From the NCBI GenBank assembly GCA_017979445.1, contig CM030714.1, positions 45,833,220 through 45,897,219 of the forward strand: a DNA stretch of 64,000 nt, written 5' to 3'. This DNA comes from Akebia trifoliata. Lineage: Eukaryota > Streptophyta > Magnoliopsida > Ranunculales > Lardizabalaceae. The translations under genes and the position numbers were made by a program. The notes under the pieces were generated by a model, which saw nothing but the letters and a program-made list of their open reading frames with translations, was not told the DNA's origin and did not search any database. Below, in pieces: positions 1-10,629 of the stretch (position 1 is the first letter of the stretch; the number at the start of each line of letters is the position of its first letter).

Positions 1-636
1 GAAAATCCGTTCAAACACATAAAACAACAAATCGAAACCAAGTAAACCACTTCGCCAATTTTCACAAAATTTGACAAAATTACGAAAATACCCCTCATAA
101 AGTTCACGATCATTTCATATAAAAAACTTCATAAATGACAAAAACCAACATTCCCATTGAATTCCTTACGAAAAACTGATTCCAAAACATCCTGGAACAT
201 TGAAAAATGACTTAAAACGTAAAAAATCCTCTCCGAGGGCAAAACGGTAATTTCACAATTTTCATAATTAAAAAATTCGAAATTAATAAATAAAACATTA
301 AATAATTAAAGTGAAACATTAATGAAATTAATTTAAAAAGTTGAACCTAAAAAATCGATTAATTGGACTCTCAGGCAAAATTGTTGAGGGTTCGTGGGAT
401 ATTTCTTTAAGGACCCCTCCATTTGGGGGTACAAAGAATTAAAGATATAATAGAAGGGGGTTCTCCAAAAATTAAAAGTAAATCAAGCAAGACTGAAGTC
501 AGGGTATTAAAGTCAATCAAGTGAGACTGAAGTCAAAATTAAAGTCAATCAAGCAAGATTGAAGTCAAGGTACTAATCGAGTCAATCTCATAAGACTAAG
601 GTCAAAACCCTAAATCAAAATCCTAATCTAAATTAA
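1..636 (+). mobile_element. 5' LTR of outer retroelement B, first part (left end outside window)
   Basis: This stretch matches 23443-24078 of the complete LTR at 23134-24862 with only a few differences, so it is the inner part of the 5' LTR of element B; about 300 bp of its start lie left of the window. Its U3-like part (470-600) has tandem copies of a roughly 30-bp unit built on AGTCAATCAAG and AGACTGAAGTC, a common arrangement for retroelement enhancer-like repeats. It is interrupted after base 636 by LTR A and resumes at 2413. No gene is encoded here. Confidence 0.9.
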
Positions 637-2412
637 TGTAGACACCCCATTTTTGCACTCGCCTGATTAATTAACTCGTCAACCCGATCGCAATGATTCC
701 CAATGATGGATGTGTATTCCGTTGCTTTATTTTGTTACCAGATATGTTTCAGAAATCCGGATGAGGTATCTCGAACTGAAAAAACCTTAGAAACCACGCT
801 ACGCTAGGAAAACACAACCCCAGAAACATAGAAATCATCATCTTGCAGACCAAAAAGAAGCTTCACGATAAAAATCACTAAAAATTGAACAAATTACCAA
901 AATACCCCTAACCTCAAAACAACCTTAGAGCCTACGTTACGCTTAGGAAAACCCATTCGAACACATAAAATAACAAATCGAAACCAAATAAATCATTTCG
1001 CCAATTTTAACAGAATTTGACAAAATTACGAAAATGCCCCTCATAAAGTTCACAACCATTTCACACAAAAAATTTTCATAAATGACACAAACCAACATTC
1101 TCATTGAATTCCTTACAAAAAACTGATTCTAAAACATCCTGGAACATTAAAAACTGACTTAAAACGTGAAAAGTCCTCTCCGGGGGTAAAACGGTAATTT
1201 CACAATTTTCATAATTAAAAAATTCGAAATTAATAAATAAAACATTAAATAATTAAATTTAAACATTAATAAAATTAATTTAAAAATTTAAACCTAAAAA
1301 ATCGATTAATCGGGCTCTCAGGCAAAATCGTTGAGGGTTCGTGGGATATTTCTTTAAGGACCCCTCCATTTGGGGGTCCAAAGAATTAAAGAAATAATGG
1401 AAGAGGGTTCTCCAAAAATTAAAAGTAAATCAAGCAAGACTGAAGTCAAGGTATTAAAGTCAATTAAGTGAGACTGAAGTCAAAATTAAAGTCAATTAAG
1501 CAAGACTGAAGTCAAGATATTAAAAGTCAATCAATTAAGACTAAAGTCAAAACATTAAAAGTCAATCAAATAAGACCAAAAGTCATAATAGAATTCTAAT
1601 TAAATAATAACTCTATCTAATAGAGTTCTAACTTAAAAACAATTCTACCTAAAACAATTTGAATTAAAACATGATTCTACCTAAAACAATTCTAATTAAA
1701 ACACAATTCTACCTAAAACAATTTTAACTAAAACACAACTCTAATTAAAAGATCTCTAATTAAACACTAACTCTATCCAAATCAACCCCTAAAAACATCT
1801 ATAAATAGAGGTGCTCACACCCTATTTTCGTATAAAATCATAAACCCTAAGAGAAGTAGGTCTAGAAGCTCCCCTAGCCCCCCATAAACCCTAGTTTTGG
1901 AGCCCCAACTCCTTAGCTAACATCCCTCCTTCAATTTTAGTCTAGAAAACACCCAAAAGCCTTCTAAAAACACCCCCAAATCCACAACGAACTTGAAGGG
2001 TTCAGATTCAAAAACAAGGAGATACCTTGCCTCGGAGATCCGAAGTCAAATCCGGAAACAGAACGAAGCAAGGGAGCACGGTACAAGGAGCTCTTTTTGT
2101 CAGATCTGAGGGAACCAAGTCCTTGCCATCGGAAAGGTAAATTTTTATTTTTATTTATTTTTTTATCTAGGTTTTAGCAATGTAATTTACTTGGGAATTT
2201 AGTAGAGATCGGCTTTGGCCGGGCGGGGTTGGTGCCTAACACCTTCCAACCCCGTAACTTGATCCCCGAATTCAGATTTTTTATGGTAGATTAGTTCTTT
2301 TTATCCATGTTAGAGTCAGTATGGTTCCTAGACCACAATAACTAGGTGGCGACTCCCAAACCTCAAGGGTCAAAAGCGGATCCGCGCACCCCGCGGATCG
2401 AGGGCGCTTTCA
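637..2412 (+). mobile_element. LTR of retroelement A, first copy, inserted in the LTR of B
   Basis: A 1776-bp LTR that begins TGTAGACACCCCATTTTTGC and ends GGGCGCTTTCA, the same termini as LTR B. It is flanked by the direct repeat ATTAA (632-636 and 2413-2417). The uninterrupted LTR B at 23134-24862 has a single ATTAA at the same place (around 24074), which is the empty site. What follows on the right is the tail of LTR B rather than element A's own primer-binding site, so by itself this copy looks like a solo LTR. Its U3 has roughly 32-bp tandem units (about 1620-1740) containing ATTCTACCTAAAACAATT. Confidence 0.93.
1800..1807 (+). promoter_or_regulatory. TATA box of LTR A (TATAAATA)
   Basis: TATAAATA followed by GAGG lies two thirds into LTR A, where the U3/R border is expected. 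The duplicate LTR has it at 11793-11800. It would direct the retroelement transcript rightward. Confidence 0.6.
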
Positions 2413-3202
2413 ATTAATCAAGTCAATCTCATAAGACTAAGGTCAAAACCCTAAATCCAAACCCTAATCTAAAACTAATCAAGTCAATCTCATAAGACTA
2501 AAGTCAAAACCCTAAAATCCTAAAGACTAAGTCAAAACCCTAATTGAAACCCTAAAAGAAACCCTAATCAAACCCTAAATACTTCTAAAAACTTTATAAA
2601 TAGGAGCCTCCACACCCTATTTTCGTATCAAAGAAAAAACCCTAGAAAAAGTAGGTGAAGAAGCCCCCACAACCCCTCCAAAACCCTTATTTTGGAGCCT
2701 CAACTCCTTCCCTAACACCCCTACTCCGATTTTAGCCTAAAAAACACCCAAAAACCTTTCAAAAACACCCCAAAAATCCACCACAAATTCAAAGCATCCA
2801 GATCCAAGAAAGAGACACCTTGCCTCGGAGATCAGAAATCAGATCCGGAGACAAAGCGAAGCAAGGAGTACGGTACAAGGAACTGTTTTTCAGATCTGAG
2901 GGAATAGTACTTTTGCAGATCGAAGGTAAGATTTTTTATTATTTTTTAAATCTAGGTTTTATCATTAGCGATGTAGTTATATTTGGTATAAGTAGAGACC
3001 GGCATTGGCCGGGCGGGGTTGGTGCCTAACACCTTCCGACCCCGTAACATGATCTCCGGATTCAGATTTCTATAGTAGATTAGTTCCTTTTTATCCATTT
3101 TAGAGTCAGTTTGGTTCCTAGACCACAATAACTAGGTGGCGACTCCCAAACCTCAAGGGTCAAAAGCGGATCCGCGCACCCCGCGGATCGAGGGCGCTTT
3201 CA
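2413..3202 (+). mobile_element. 5' LTR of element B, second part, with TATA box and LTR end
   Basis: This resumes LTR B after the inserted LTR A and matches 24074-24862 with roughly 1 percent differences by eye. A TATAAATA box is at 2595-2602 (same in the copies at 12588 and 24255). The end is GC-rich, with GCGGATCCGC and CCGCGGATC just before the terminal GGGCGCTTTCA. The low divergence between the 5' and 3' LTRs of B implies a young insertion. A 69-codon reading frame in this part begins with TTG and is not a credible gene. Confidence 0.9.
2595..2602 (+). promoter_or_regulatory. TATA box of LTR B (TATAAATA)
   Basis: TATAAATA followed by GGAGCC. It is conserved in all three LTR B tails (12588-12595 and 24255-24262 are the others), consistent with the retroelement promoter. 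Confidence 0.6.
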
Positions 3203-3203
3203 G

Positions 3204-3221
3204 TGGCGACTCCGCTGGGGA
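3204..3221 (+). other. Primer-binding site, first copy
   Basis: TGGCGACTCCGCTGGGGA starts two bases after the LTR end. A PBS of the form TGGCGACTC..CTGGGGA, complementary to the 3' end of a tRNA-Arg, is characteristic of the Tat/Ogre lineage of Ty3/gypsy elements as I know it; the tRNA identity is from memory. An identical PBS is at 13197-13214. Confidence 0.8.
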
Positions 3222-5450
3222 CTATTGAGGATCAAACTTGAAAAACCCCAAGTATGGGAACATTGCTATTTAGACCTGTTTTTTTTTATTTTCTGTGTTG
3301 TTTATTTGATTCGTTTATTTATTTTATTTATTTATTTATATTTTTGGATTGTGTTACATTCTCTTGGTATGATTTGGATTAAGTTTTGAGCATGTTATTG
3401 TGGAATATTATTTGATTTAGGGTCATTTGGGATGACCCTAAATAATGCAGGATTACCCAAAATAATGCAGGATATCGGGGGGTTAAAGACATGAAAATGA
3501 GAATGGTTGATAACCCATTTTTATTTGAGATATCTTGTATTAGCCTCTATTAACATCATTTGATTTGATTTTGAACACTGAATGAAAGTTGGGACAGCAA
3601 CGTTAAAACGTTTTTACAGAACATTCTGGTGAGAACTAAGTCTGGACACCTATTACTAAAATGTAGATCTCATCGAGTAGATTAATTTAGAACTTGAGTT
3701 CACTCGATTTCGTTATCGAGAGCCTTAGATATCATCGATGCAAGTTCAGATTGTATTTTCCTAATTCACAGAAAATCTGAATTTATCTAATGTTGGCACA
3801 ATTAATGTTCTTGAGAGTGAGCTCATCTCAACCATTGTCATTCTATCATCAATGTAACACCTATTGGAATCTCGATTTATTTTGGATCACCTAAAAGTGA
3901 TCATTAATTGGACTTTAAAAATTATAAAAATTGTGCCTATTACGATGATTAGATCTAATTAATTATTATAGGCCCTTATTTATTAATTGATTTGCTAATT
4001 GATGAATGCTAGAGATGTGCACGTTTAAAGCTTGAATTAAACCATATGAGTATGTTCCTGATCGATGTTTGCTTGCACTTGTATGATTTAATATCCTCTC
4101 TTGATTGGCTTGATTGGGCCATGGGCCCATTTGTTTGAAAAGGCCCCGGGCACACCCCACCCTACTTTGCACACACCACATGCACGTTTACCGTTTTACT
4201 CACTTACACGTCCCATTTAGCCAACGTGGCACTAGTGCGTGGCCCGGTCTCTTCGGAGATGCGACGTCATTCATGAAACCCACAACTCCAGTCACGTACC
4301 TTAGGGTATATCGAACTGGGGCATCAATACCGTCTGATCAGGTGATTCTGAGAGACATATTGATGCACCCAGGCTGGGGTGACCTGAGCCTTTGTCCTAT
4401 TGTAAGCCACACAGTCACATGTCCCGATTGCCAACGTAGTACTAGTACGTGGTCGGTCCCCTCGTGGGATGCCAAACCATTTATGAAAGCTACAACTCTT
4501 GACTCGTACCCGTAGGTATAAAAGGTAATCTAAGTATATCAATTGCACTTCTTGGTCAAAACCGGTGCCTAAGCAAGATCTTGCCCCGCTGTACCCTACT
4601 GTACGAGGGGGATAGACTACGTCTATTCTAGACGAGAGGTATTTAAGTGGGCCCTTGCTTAGCATTGTGCGCCACCTCTCAACTGGAGATCAAACTGGCT
4701 GTTTTTGGCTTCAGAGAAGTGAGTTGAGGTTTTAGATTATCACCTATACGGTATATCAAACCAAGTCACCACGTATCGAGAGGTATATAGGTGTGTTTGG
4801 GCAAGGGTGGCTAGATAAAAAAATGCATTGCACGTAGTAAACCTAGAGTCTAGAAGCCTTCCTATAGGTCACGACCCGAATTGACTATGGGTGTTCCTGG
4901 GTTGCTTTATTCAATCCAACCAACAGGTAGGTGGGCGGACCGATCCAGAATAATCAAACAAAACCCGCAATATCGGTCCTACCCAATCGGTGAAATGTAC
5001 CGATTAATTTGAATCACTTAAACCAGTTGACCCAATGGACAAATTGATCAAACTGATCAATACCAAATCAGTTGGACTAATTGGTTTCATTTTTAAAGAT
5101 CCAGACCACTTTATCTAGAAAGATTCGATCTTAAGATCAAATTAATTTATCTGATCAAAGGTTCAATCCTAATCAGGGGTAGACCCGCATCTAACCTTTC
5201 TCACTTTCTTGGTCACTATAGACTTATGGTGCATTTGGATTCGATTTTCCGTCAGACTTGGGCTATTTTATATCAAAACTTTAATCATGTGGTTAAGAGT
5301 CAAACCTTTAGAGTCAATGGTTAACCTTGGTTTACTTCCAATCAGGTGATAATTGGTCCTAAACGTTCTAAACCTCCATCTGTACCACTTTGGGTACGTG
5401 AAAAGAGTCGTCTTTCTAGAGTACCATTGCCACAAAAAGGAACGAGTACC
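3222..5450 (+). other. Untranslated leader of element A
   Basis: 2.2 kb between PBS and gag. Bases up to 3579 are shared with element B (duplicated segment). About 4114-4940 is a block highly similar to 16066-16880 in element B: roughly 22 differences over 650 bp by eye, clearly closer than the two gag genes are. Reading frames in this block (for example 4114-4515 on + and 4324-4665 on -) overlap each other on opposite strands and are not kept open in element B, so I do not call them genes. The homologous N-terminal extension just upstream of the gag ATG (about 5346-5450) is open in both elements but has no ATG. Confidence 0.75.
4210..4520 (+). repeat. Tandem pair of structured leader units with palindromes
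   Basis: Two related units begin at 4210 and 4421 (211 bp apart). Each contains CCAACGT, a 10-bp palindrome, then GG and a stem-loop. Unit 1 has GCACTAGTGC (4229-4238) and unit 2 has GTACTAGTAC, so a base change on one side is matched on the other. Unit 1 then has TCTC-TTCG-GAGA, a cUUCGg tetraloop hairpin; unit 2 has TCCC-CTCGT-GGGA, again with compensated stem bases. Element B carries the same pair near 16150-16450. A role in RNA dimerisation or packaging is a guess. Confidence 0.6.
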
Positions 5451-6749
5451 ATGGATGAAGCTGCGCTCCGTCAGATTTTAGAATCTTTTCAAGCACAGAT
5501 TATTGCCTCTGTCCAAACACAAATTGAATCCCTGAAAATTGAAAAGGGAAAAGATAAAGCTATAGAACCTCAAGATGTGTTTGACCTCGTTGAAAACCAA
5601 GAAGATGATCAGTTACATGTTGACCCTGTCCTAGCTCATCGAATAACTCAAGTTGAAACTGCTTTGAAGAACATCAAAGACCCTGATGATCTTACTCTTG
5701 GATTAGGGTCAATGACCTTGTTTCCCACGGTCCGTCTACCAGAAAAGTTCACAATGCCAGATATGGAGAAGTTTGACGGTATTGGATGCCCTAGGACTCA
5801 CTTAAAAGTATATGTCGGCATAATGCAATCTCAGGGTCTAAATGAAGAACAGATGGCTCAACTTTTTCAAAGAACCCTGACAGGTCCTGCACTACGCTGG
5901 TTAATGTCATTGGACTCATCTCGGGTAAGAACATGGCATGAATTGATGAAAGAGTTTATTGGTCGATATTCATTCAACACGGATATTGAACTCACAAGAA
6001 GAGATTTAGAAACTACTAAACAAAAACCTGGGGAAACTTTCACTGAGTTCATTGCTCGATGGAGAGCTAAAGCCGCTCAACTGTGGGACCGACCTCAAGA
6101 GAAGGAACAAGTTAAGATTATCCTCAGGAATCTCACTCCAAATTATGCCAAGTACTTGATGCCTCAGTACCTTCCTACTTTTCAATCCCTCCTTGAGGCT
6201 GGAAATCAAGTTGAGGATGCCTACTCTTCGGGACTTTTTGGTAACTCGTCTGAGTCAAAACCCAAACATTTCAAGCCTAATGTCAATTCCTTACAAGTGG
6301 CCAACACCTCCTTCGCACTATCTCCTCAAGCTACTCAACCTTCACAAACTAAGCCTAGAAGACAGTTTGCCAATCTTGGAATGTCCCTTAGTGTTGCTTA
6401 TCAAAAATTGATGAAAAGGGGATTGTTGACGCCTTTACAACCTAAGCATTTGCCTAATCCTCTTCCTCCAAACATGGATAATGGGCAATTCTGTGAATTC
6501 CATCAAATGCCTGGTCATGTTCTTGACAGGTGTATTACTCTCAGACATGCTATCCAAGACCTTATTGAGCAAGGAAAAGTCACCATACCCACTCCTACTA
6601 CTCCAAATGTTAAGACTAACCCTTTGCCTACTTTTCAAAATCAACCCCCTCCTACTCTGAACCTAATATCCATATCCAAACCCGAATCAATTGATCCAAT
6701 TTCCTTCATTCACCCAATGGGTCTTAACAGTGCATTCGCTCCATGCTAG
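5451..6749 (+). CDS. gag: Gag polyprotein of retroelement A
   Basis: 432 codons from ATG 5451 (ACC ATG G context) to TAG. The frame is open farther upstream, but only to a GTG at 5346; the ATG aligns with the start of gag in element B. The central part (about residues 93-265) is a Ty3/gypsy Retrotrans_gag domain, recognisable from FDGIGCPRTHLKVY, LFQRTLTGPALRWL and WDRPQEKEQ. A C-X2-H-X4-H-X4-C zinc knuckle follows (C348, H351, H356, C361), the variant usual in Tat/Ogre gags. The product would form virus-like particles around the element's RNA in the cytoplasm. No stop or frameshift interrupts it, in contrast to the pol region downstream. Confidence 0.9.
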   Translation: MDEAALRQILESFQAQIIASVQTQIESLKIEKGKDKAIEPQDVFDLVENQEDDQLHVDPVLAHRITQVETALKNIKDPDDLTLGLGSMTLFPTVRLPEKFTMPDMEKFDGIGCPRTHLKVYVGIMQSQGLNEEQMAQLFQRTLTGPALRWLMSLDSSRVRTWHELMKEFIGRYSFNTDIELTRRDLETTKQKPGETFTEFIARWRAKAAQLWDRPQEKEQVKIILRNLTPNYAKYLMPQYLPTFQSLLEAGNQVEDAYSSGLFGNSSESKPKHFKPNVNSLQVANTSFALSPQATQPSQTKPRRQFANLGMSLSVAYQKLMKRGLLTPLQPKHLPNPLPPNMDNGQFCEFHQMPGHVLDRCITLRHAIQDLIEQGKVTIPTPTTPNVKTNPLPTFQNQPPPTLNLISISKPESIDPISFIHPMGLNSAFAPC

Positions 6750-7660
6750 AATGAGCACAACTACCCTAAGGCAGCGACAGAACTGAAGAACAGGGAAATT
6801 ATTGAAACAACGGATTGTCGCGCATATGACAGAAGCTTGAATCAAAATATGAAGAGATAGTAAAAGCAGGCAAGTTCAAGTCATCCATCGAAGATAACCG
6901 AAGTGGCATAGACTCTAGATTTGTGTCCCTCTATTCATAATGATGTCGTCTTTTAAGTTTTCTTAGTTTTTTTTAGCTTCAATTGCGTCAGTCTTTGAAT
7001 TCAGTTAGCCATCTTTATTTTTGGGTTTTAGTAAGGTTTGTCAGTTTGTGTTCTTTTTTATTCTAATAAAGAAGCTTTTGATTATCATGTGTGCAATAAT
7101 GATGTGAACATAAAATCTAACATGAGAAATGACTTAAAGCTCACTAATCAAATTTGATAAATATTGGAATTAAAGAGTACACTCAAGAAGTGCAAATTGG
7201 TGATATATTATCCTCAAGAGAACATGAGAGAATAGTAAACTTACTTGAGAAATTCAACAATATTTCTTGCATGATCTCATAAGGATATATGGATGAATTA
7301 CACAAAAACATAGATCAAGTCAAGAGTGATTTCAAAGTCAAAGATGATATAGCTGAAAGCATCAACAAAGATGCTAAGACTTACAAGTGGATCTACCATG
7401 TTTTTCACTCAAGTGAAGAAAGTTCTCATTCATAAAAGAATATGAGATTTCTTTTGAAGTTTGGAAATAGTTGAACGAGTCAATGTCAAATACAAAGAAC
7501 TCAGTATCACTCAACTCCGTAGAAGAAGATTGAAGATTACTCCTTCTCAGAAGAAGACTGAAGAATATTCATTCTCTAAAAGAAAATCTTAGTTGACAGA
7601 GTAATCCAGATATCGAATTCCTAAAATTTTGACCAAGTTAAGCAGCATTCACAAAAGGAG
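6750..7660 (+). pseudogene. Collapsed pol region of element A
   Basis: Where protease, RT, RNase H and integrase should follow gag (several kilobases), fewer than 1 kb remain. Around 7187-7255 there is a short stretch like the region just before gypsy RT (EVQIGDILSSREHERIVNLL), also found decayed in element B, with an in-frame stop after it. Around 7627-7650 is a trace of the integrase end (FDQVK), followed by AAAGGAGGCC as in B. No RT or integrase catalytic motif is visible. Element A therefore depends on pol supplied by another element. Confidence 0.7.
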
Positions 7661-8247
7661 GCCTTCTTTGGTTGAACCATTTTCCTGTCTTACCAAGAAA
7701 AAGAAAACCTTCTTTAGCCCCTTGCAGCCTCTAAAAAAATCAAATAGCCTATTTCTTTCTAAACCACACCAACCAACCTTGGGAGGGAATCTTAGTATGA
7801 ACTACGTTTTGACCTGATCCCAAAAGGAAAAAAATATTTGGGGTACGTAGGCAACCTGAGAAGTTACTTCAGGCCCGGTCATTAAAAGAAAAATGTATTC
7901 TCTTAAGGAAAATGTCATCCAAAAGAAAAATCTACTATTGAAATGTTCAAAAGAAAAGAATGCCAAACTAAGGGCATTAGAAAAAAGAATCAAAAGAATT
8001 GACAAAAAGAAAAGAATGCCAAACTAGGGGCATTTAGAAAAAAAAATCAAAATAATTGATAGAAAAGAGAGAATATCAAACTAGGGGCATTTTGGGAAGT
8101 TGAGCCTTATATCTTTTCTTTCTAAACCATATCCTAAGCCCACCTATTAAGTCCTCCTGAAGGCTAATTGACTCGGTTAAGGTGCAGGAAACTGAGAAAT
8201 TGTCGATTTGGTTACACAAGATCATCAAGAAAAAAAAGAGAAGCCCG

Positions 8248-8417
8248 CTAAGTCGAAAACCTGAAAAGGCGGCTTAGGCAAAATTTAGGGCATAACCATA
8301 AAAAAGAAAGCCTGTTAGGTTGAAAACCTGAAAAGGCGACCTAGGCAAAAATCAAGGTATCATCAGAAAAAGAAAGAGCAAAGCCCGCTAGATTGAAAAC
8401 CTGAAGAGGCGATCTAG
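8248..8417 (+). repeat. Three covarying RNA-hairpin repeats in the 3' region of element A
   Basis: Hairpins at 8248-8277, 8315-8344 and 8388-8417. Each has an 8-bp stem, an AAAA bulge on the 5' side, an inner CCT/AGG stem and a GAAA-like loop. The stems differ in sequence (CTAAGTCG/CGGCTTAG, TTAGGTTG/CGACCTAG, CTAGATTG/CGATCTAG) but stay paired, allowing G-U. Four more copies are in element B at 20660-20859. Preserved pairing with changing bases argues for selection on RNA structure. Confidence 0.75.
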
Positions 8418-9233
8418 GCAAAAATTAGGGCATCATCAAATGGGAGGAAAGGTCCCGTCAAGAAGAAAAATTCAGAAGGAAGCTTGTGCAGAAACTGCAG
8501 AACCATTCAAGCCACGATATTTGTCTTTTAGCCAAGAGCTCACATCCGACAAAGACAATATTGAAGTCGAAAAAAATCAGAAGTCATCTTGAACATTGTA
8601 GGATCTTCAAAAGTATGTTTACTTGTTCAAGTGTTCGGTAATGGAAGATGTAGAATCATCAACCACTTTGAAGAGGAAGATCTTTTATTCTAATATTTAT
8701 CAAGATTTTTTAAGTCCAGCTCAAGCATTTTTCAAAAGAAATTCGAAAGAAAATGATCAATTCTTTATTGCACATATGATAATCTTAAGAGTCTTAAATT
8801 TAAGAGAATGTCAGTTCTTCTATCTATCATACATCAGAGTCCATATTTTTCAAGCGTAATCCATTCCATCAGTCTCGTAGTCAAGTCCCAATTAAAGCCA
8901 ACCTTGAAACTAGGGGCATTTTTGAAGGTCATTTAATTCCAAAGTTTTTGTTCTTAATCACATGATAAAAAGAAAATCATACAAAAGCTTAAAAGTCCGG
9001 CGAAACCCAATGATAATTACGAATCCAGATACATGATAAGCCAATAAAGGCCTGATCTTTCAAACTTTGAGCTCGATTTTGAATCATATAATCAATTAAT
9101 AGGATTGTTTAAGTTCCTATAAATCTAAGCCCGAGAAACGTGGCTTAGTAAGTTCAAGTCCGAGAAACGAGACTCCAACTTTTTTGAATCATAGAATGAA
9201 TGGGCTTGTTGAAGTGCCTATAAACCTAAGTTC

Positions 9234-10000
9234 GAGTCCGAGAAACGAGACTCCAACTTGTTGAATCATAGAATGAATAGGCTTTTTGAAGTGCCTATAA
9301 ACCTAAGTTCGAGTCCGAGAAACGAGACTCCAACTTGTTGAATCATAGAATGAATAGGCTTTTTGAAGTGCCTACAAACCTAAGTTCGAGTCCGAGAAAC
9401 GAGACTCCAACTTGTTGAATCATAGAATGAATAGGCTTTTTGAAGTGCCTACAAACCTAAGTTCGAGTCCGAGAAACGAGACTCCAACTTGTTGAATCAT
9501 AGAATGAATATGCTTTTTGAAGTGCCTACAAACCTAAGTTCGAGTCCGAGAAACGAGACTCCAACTTGTTGAATCATAAAATGAATAGGCTTTTTGAAGT
9601 GCCTACAAACCTAAGTTCGAGTCCGAGAAACGAGACTCCAACTTTTTGAATCATAGAATGAATAGGCTTTTTGAAGTGCCTACAAACCTAAGTTCGAGTC
9701 CGAGAAACGAGACTCCAATTTTTGAATCATAGAATGAATAGGCTTTTTGAAGTGCCTACAAACCTAAGTTCGAGTCCGAGAAATGAGACTCCAACTTTTA
9801 GAATGAATAGGCTTTTTGAAGTGCCTACAAACCTAAGTTCGAGTCCGAGAAACGAGACTCCAACTTTTTGAATAATATATAGGCTTTTTGAAGTGCCTAT
9901 AAACCTAAGTTCGAGTCCGAGAAATGAGACTCCAACGTTTTGAATCATAGGCTTTTTTGAAGTGCCTATTAACCTTAGTTCGAGTTCGAGAAACGAGACT
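9234..10000 (+). repeat. 77-bp tandem array in the 3' region of element A
   Basis: About ten units with starts (GAGTCCGAG) at 9234, 9311, 9388, 9465, 9542, 9619, 9696, 9772, 9841, 9913 and 9982: exactly 77 bp at first, then 69-76 bp. Degenerate units flank it (9110-9233 and up to about 10170). Each unit carries two inverted repeats: GAGTC..GACTC around CGAGAAACG, and TAGGC..GCCTA around TTTTTGAAGT. Such hypervariable arrays just upstream of the 3' LTR are known for Tat/Ogre elements and can seed satellite DNA. The 73-codon minus-strand frame at 9727-9948 is a by-product of the array. Confidence 0.9.
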
Positions 10001-10319
10001 TCAATTTTAATAGGATTGTTTAAGTTCCTGCAAACCTTAGCAAGAGTCCGAGAAACGAGACTCCAACTTTGTTTGAAATCATATTGAATTAATAGGATTG
10101 TTTAAGTTCCTTAGCCTGAGAAGCTTGGCTACAATAGGCTCCAGTCCGATAAATGAGACTCAAACTTTTTCAAACTCTAAAAAGAATTTCAAATAGGATT
10201 TAACGCAGTTCCTACAATGTTATAACTCCAATTACCTTTGTTAAACCTTGCTATGATTGTTTTCGTTGCATAAGTGCATCTCAATTTTGAATCATTATTG
10301 TCAGTGAGAGAAGATCTCT

Positions 10320-10629
10320 AGGACCTGGCACATTTTTACTTAGTTTCACACAGCATCACACCATTGCACACACGTGCACTTTTGCATCAGTCAGGGAGAA
10401 TCTTCTAAAATTCGAGGATCTGACATCGTCAGTGAAAGCTCATGCTTGAGGACCTGACAACCTTTTAGTTCGAGGAGAGTTTTACGCTCAAGGATCCGAA
10501 CACCCTGACGAATTGCTAAATCAGGCTGCAAAATGAACTGTCACTAGCTTTGGCATTCGGATATCGCACTATCTACCAAAATAGATTTGCTATCTAGTTT
10601 GCTTCAACCCTCTGCCAAAGATGGGCATC
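10320..10629 (+). other. 3' end of element A internal region with polypurine tract
   Basis: About 310 bp nearly conserved with 22880-23133 in element B, including GGCATTCGGATATCGCACTA. It ends in the purine-rich AAAGATGGGCAT (10617-10628) directly before the LTR, where the plus-strand primer is expected. The corresponding tract in B reads AAAGAGGGGCAT. Confidence 0.7.

Noticed and set aside
2820..3029. 69-residue frame repeated in all three LTR B tails (also 12813-13022 and 24480-24689)
   Set aside because: It starts with TTG, has no known domain, and is conserved only because the LTR copies are young.
4114..4665. Opposite-strand overlapping frames in the leader of element A
   Set aside because: They are not maintained at full length in the near-identical block of element B; the block is better explained by RNA structure or recombination.
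5346..5450. Upstream extension of gag A
   Set aside because: It starts with GTG. The extension is homologous in B, so a spliced or leader-encoded N-terminus is possible, but no ATG supports it here.
9727..9948. Minus-strand 73-residue repetitive protein (GVSFLGLELRFVGTSKS)
   Set aside because: It is a translation of the 77-bp tandem array; unit lengths elsewhere in the array shift the frame.
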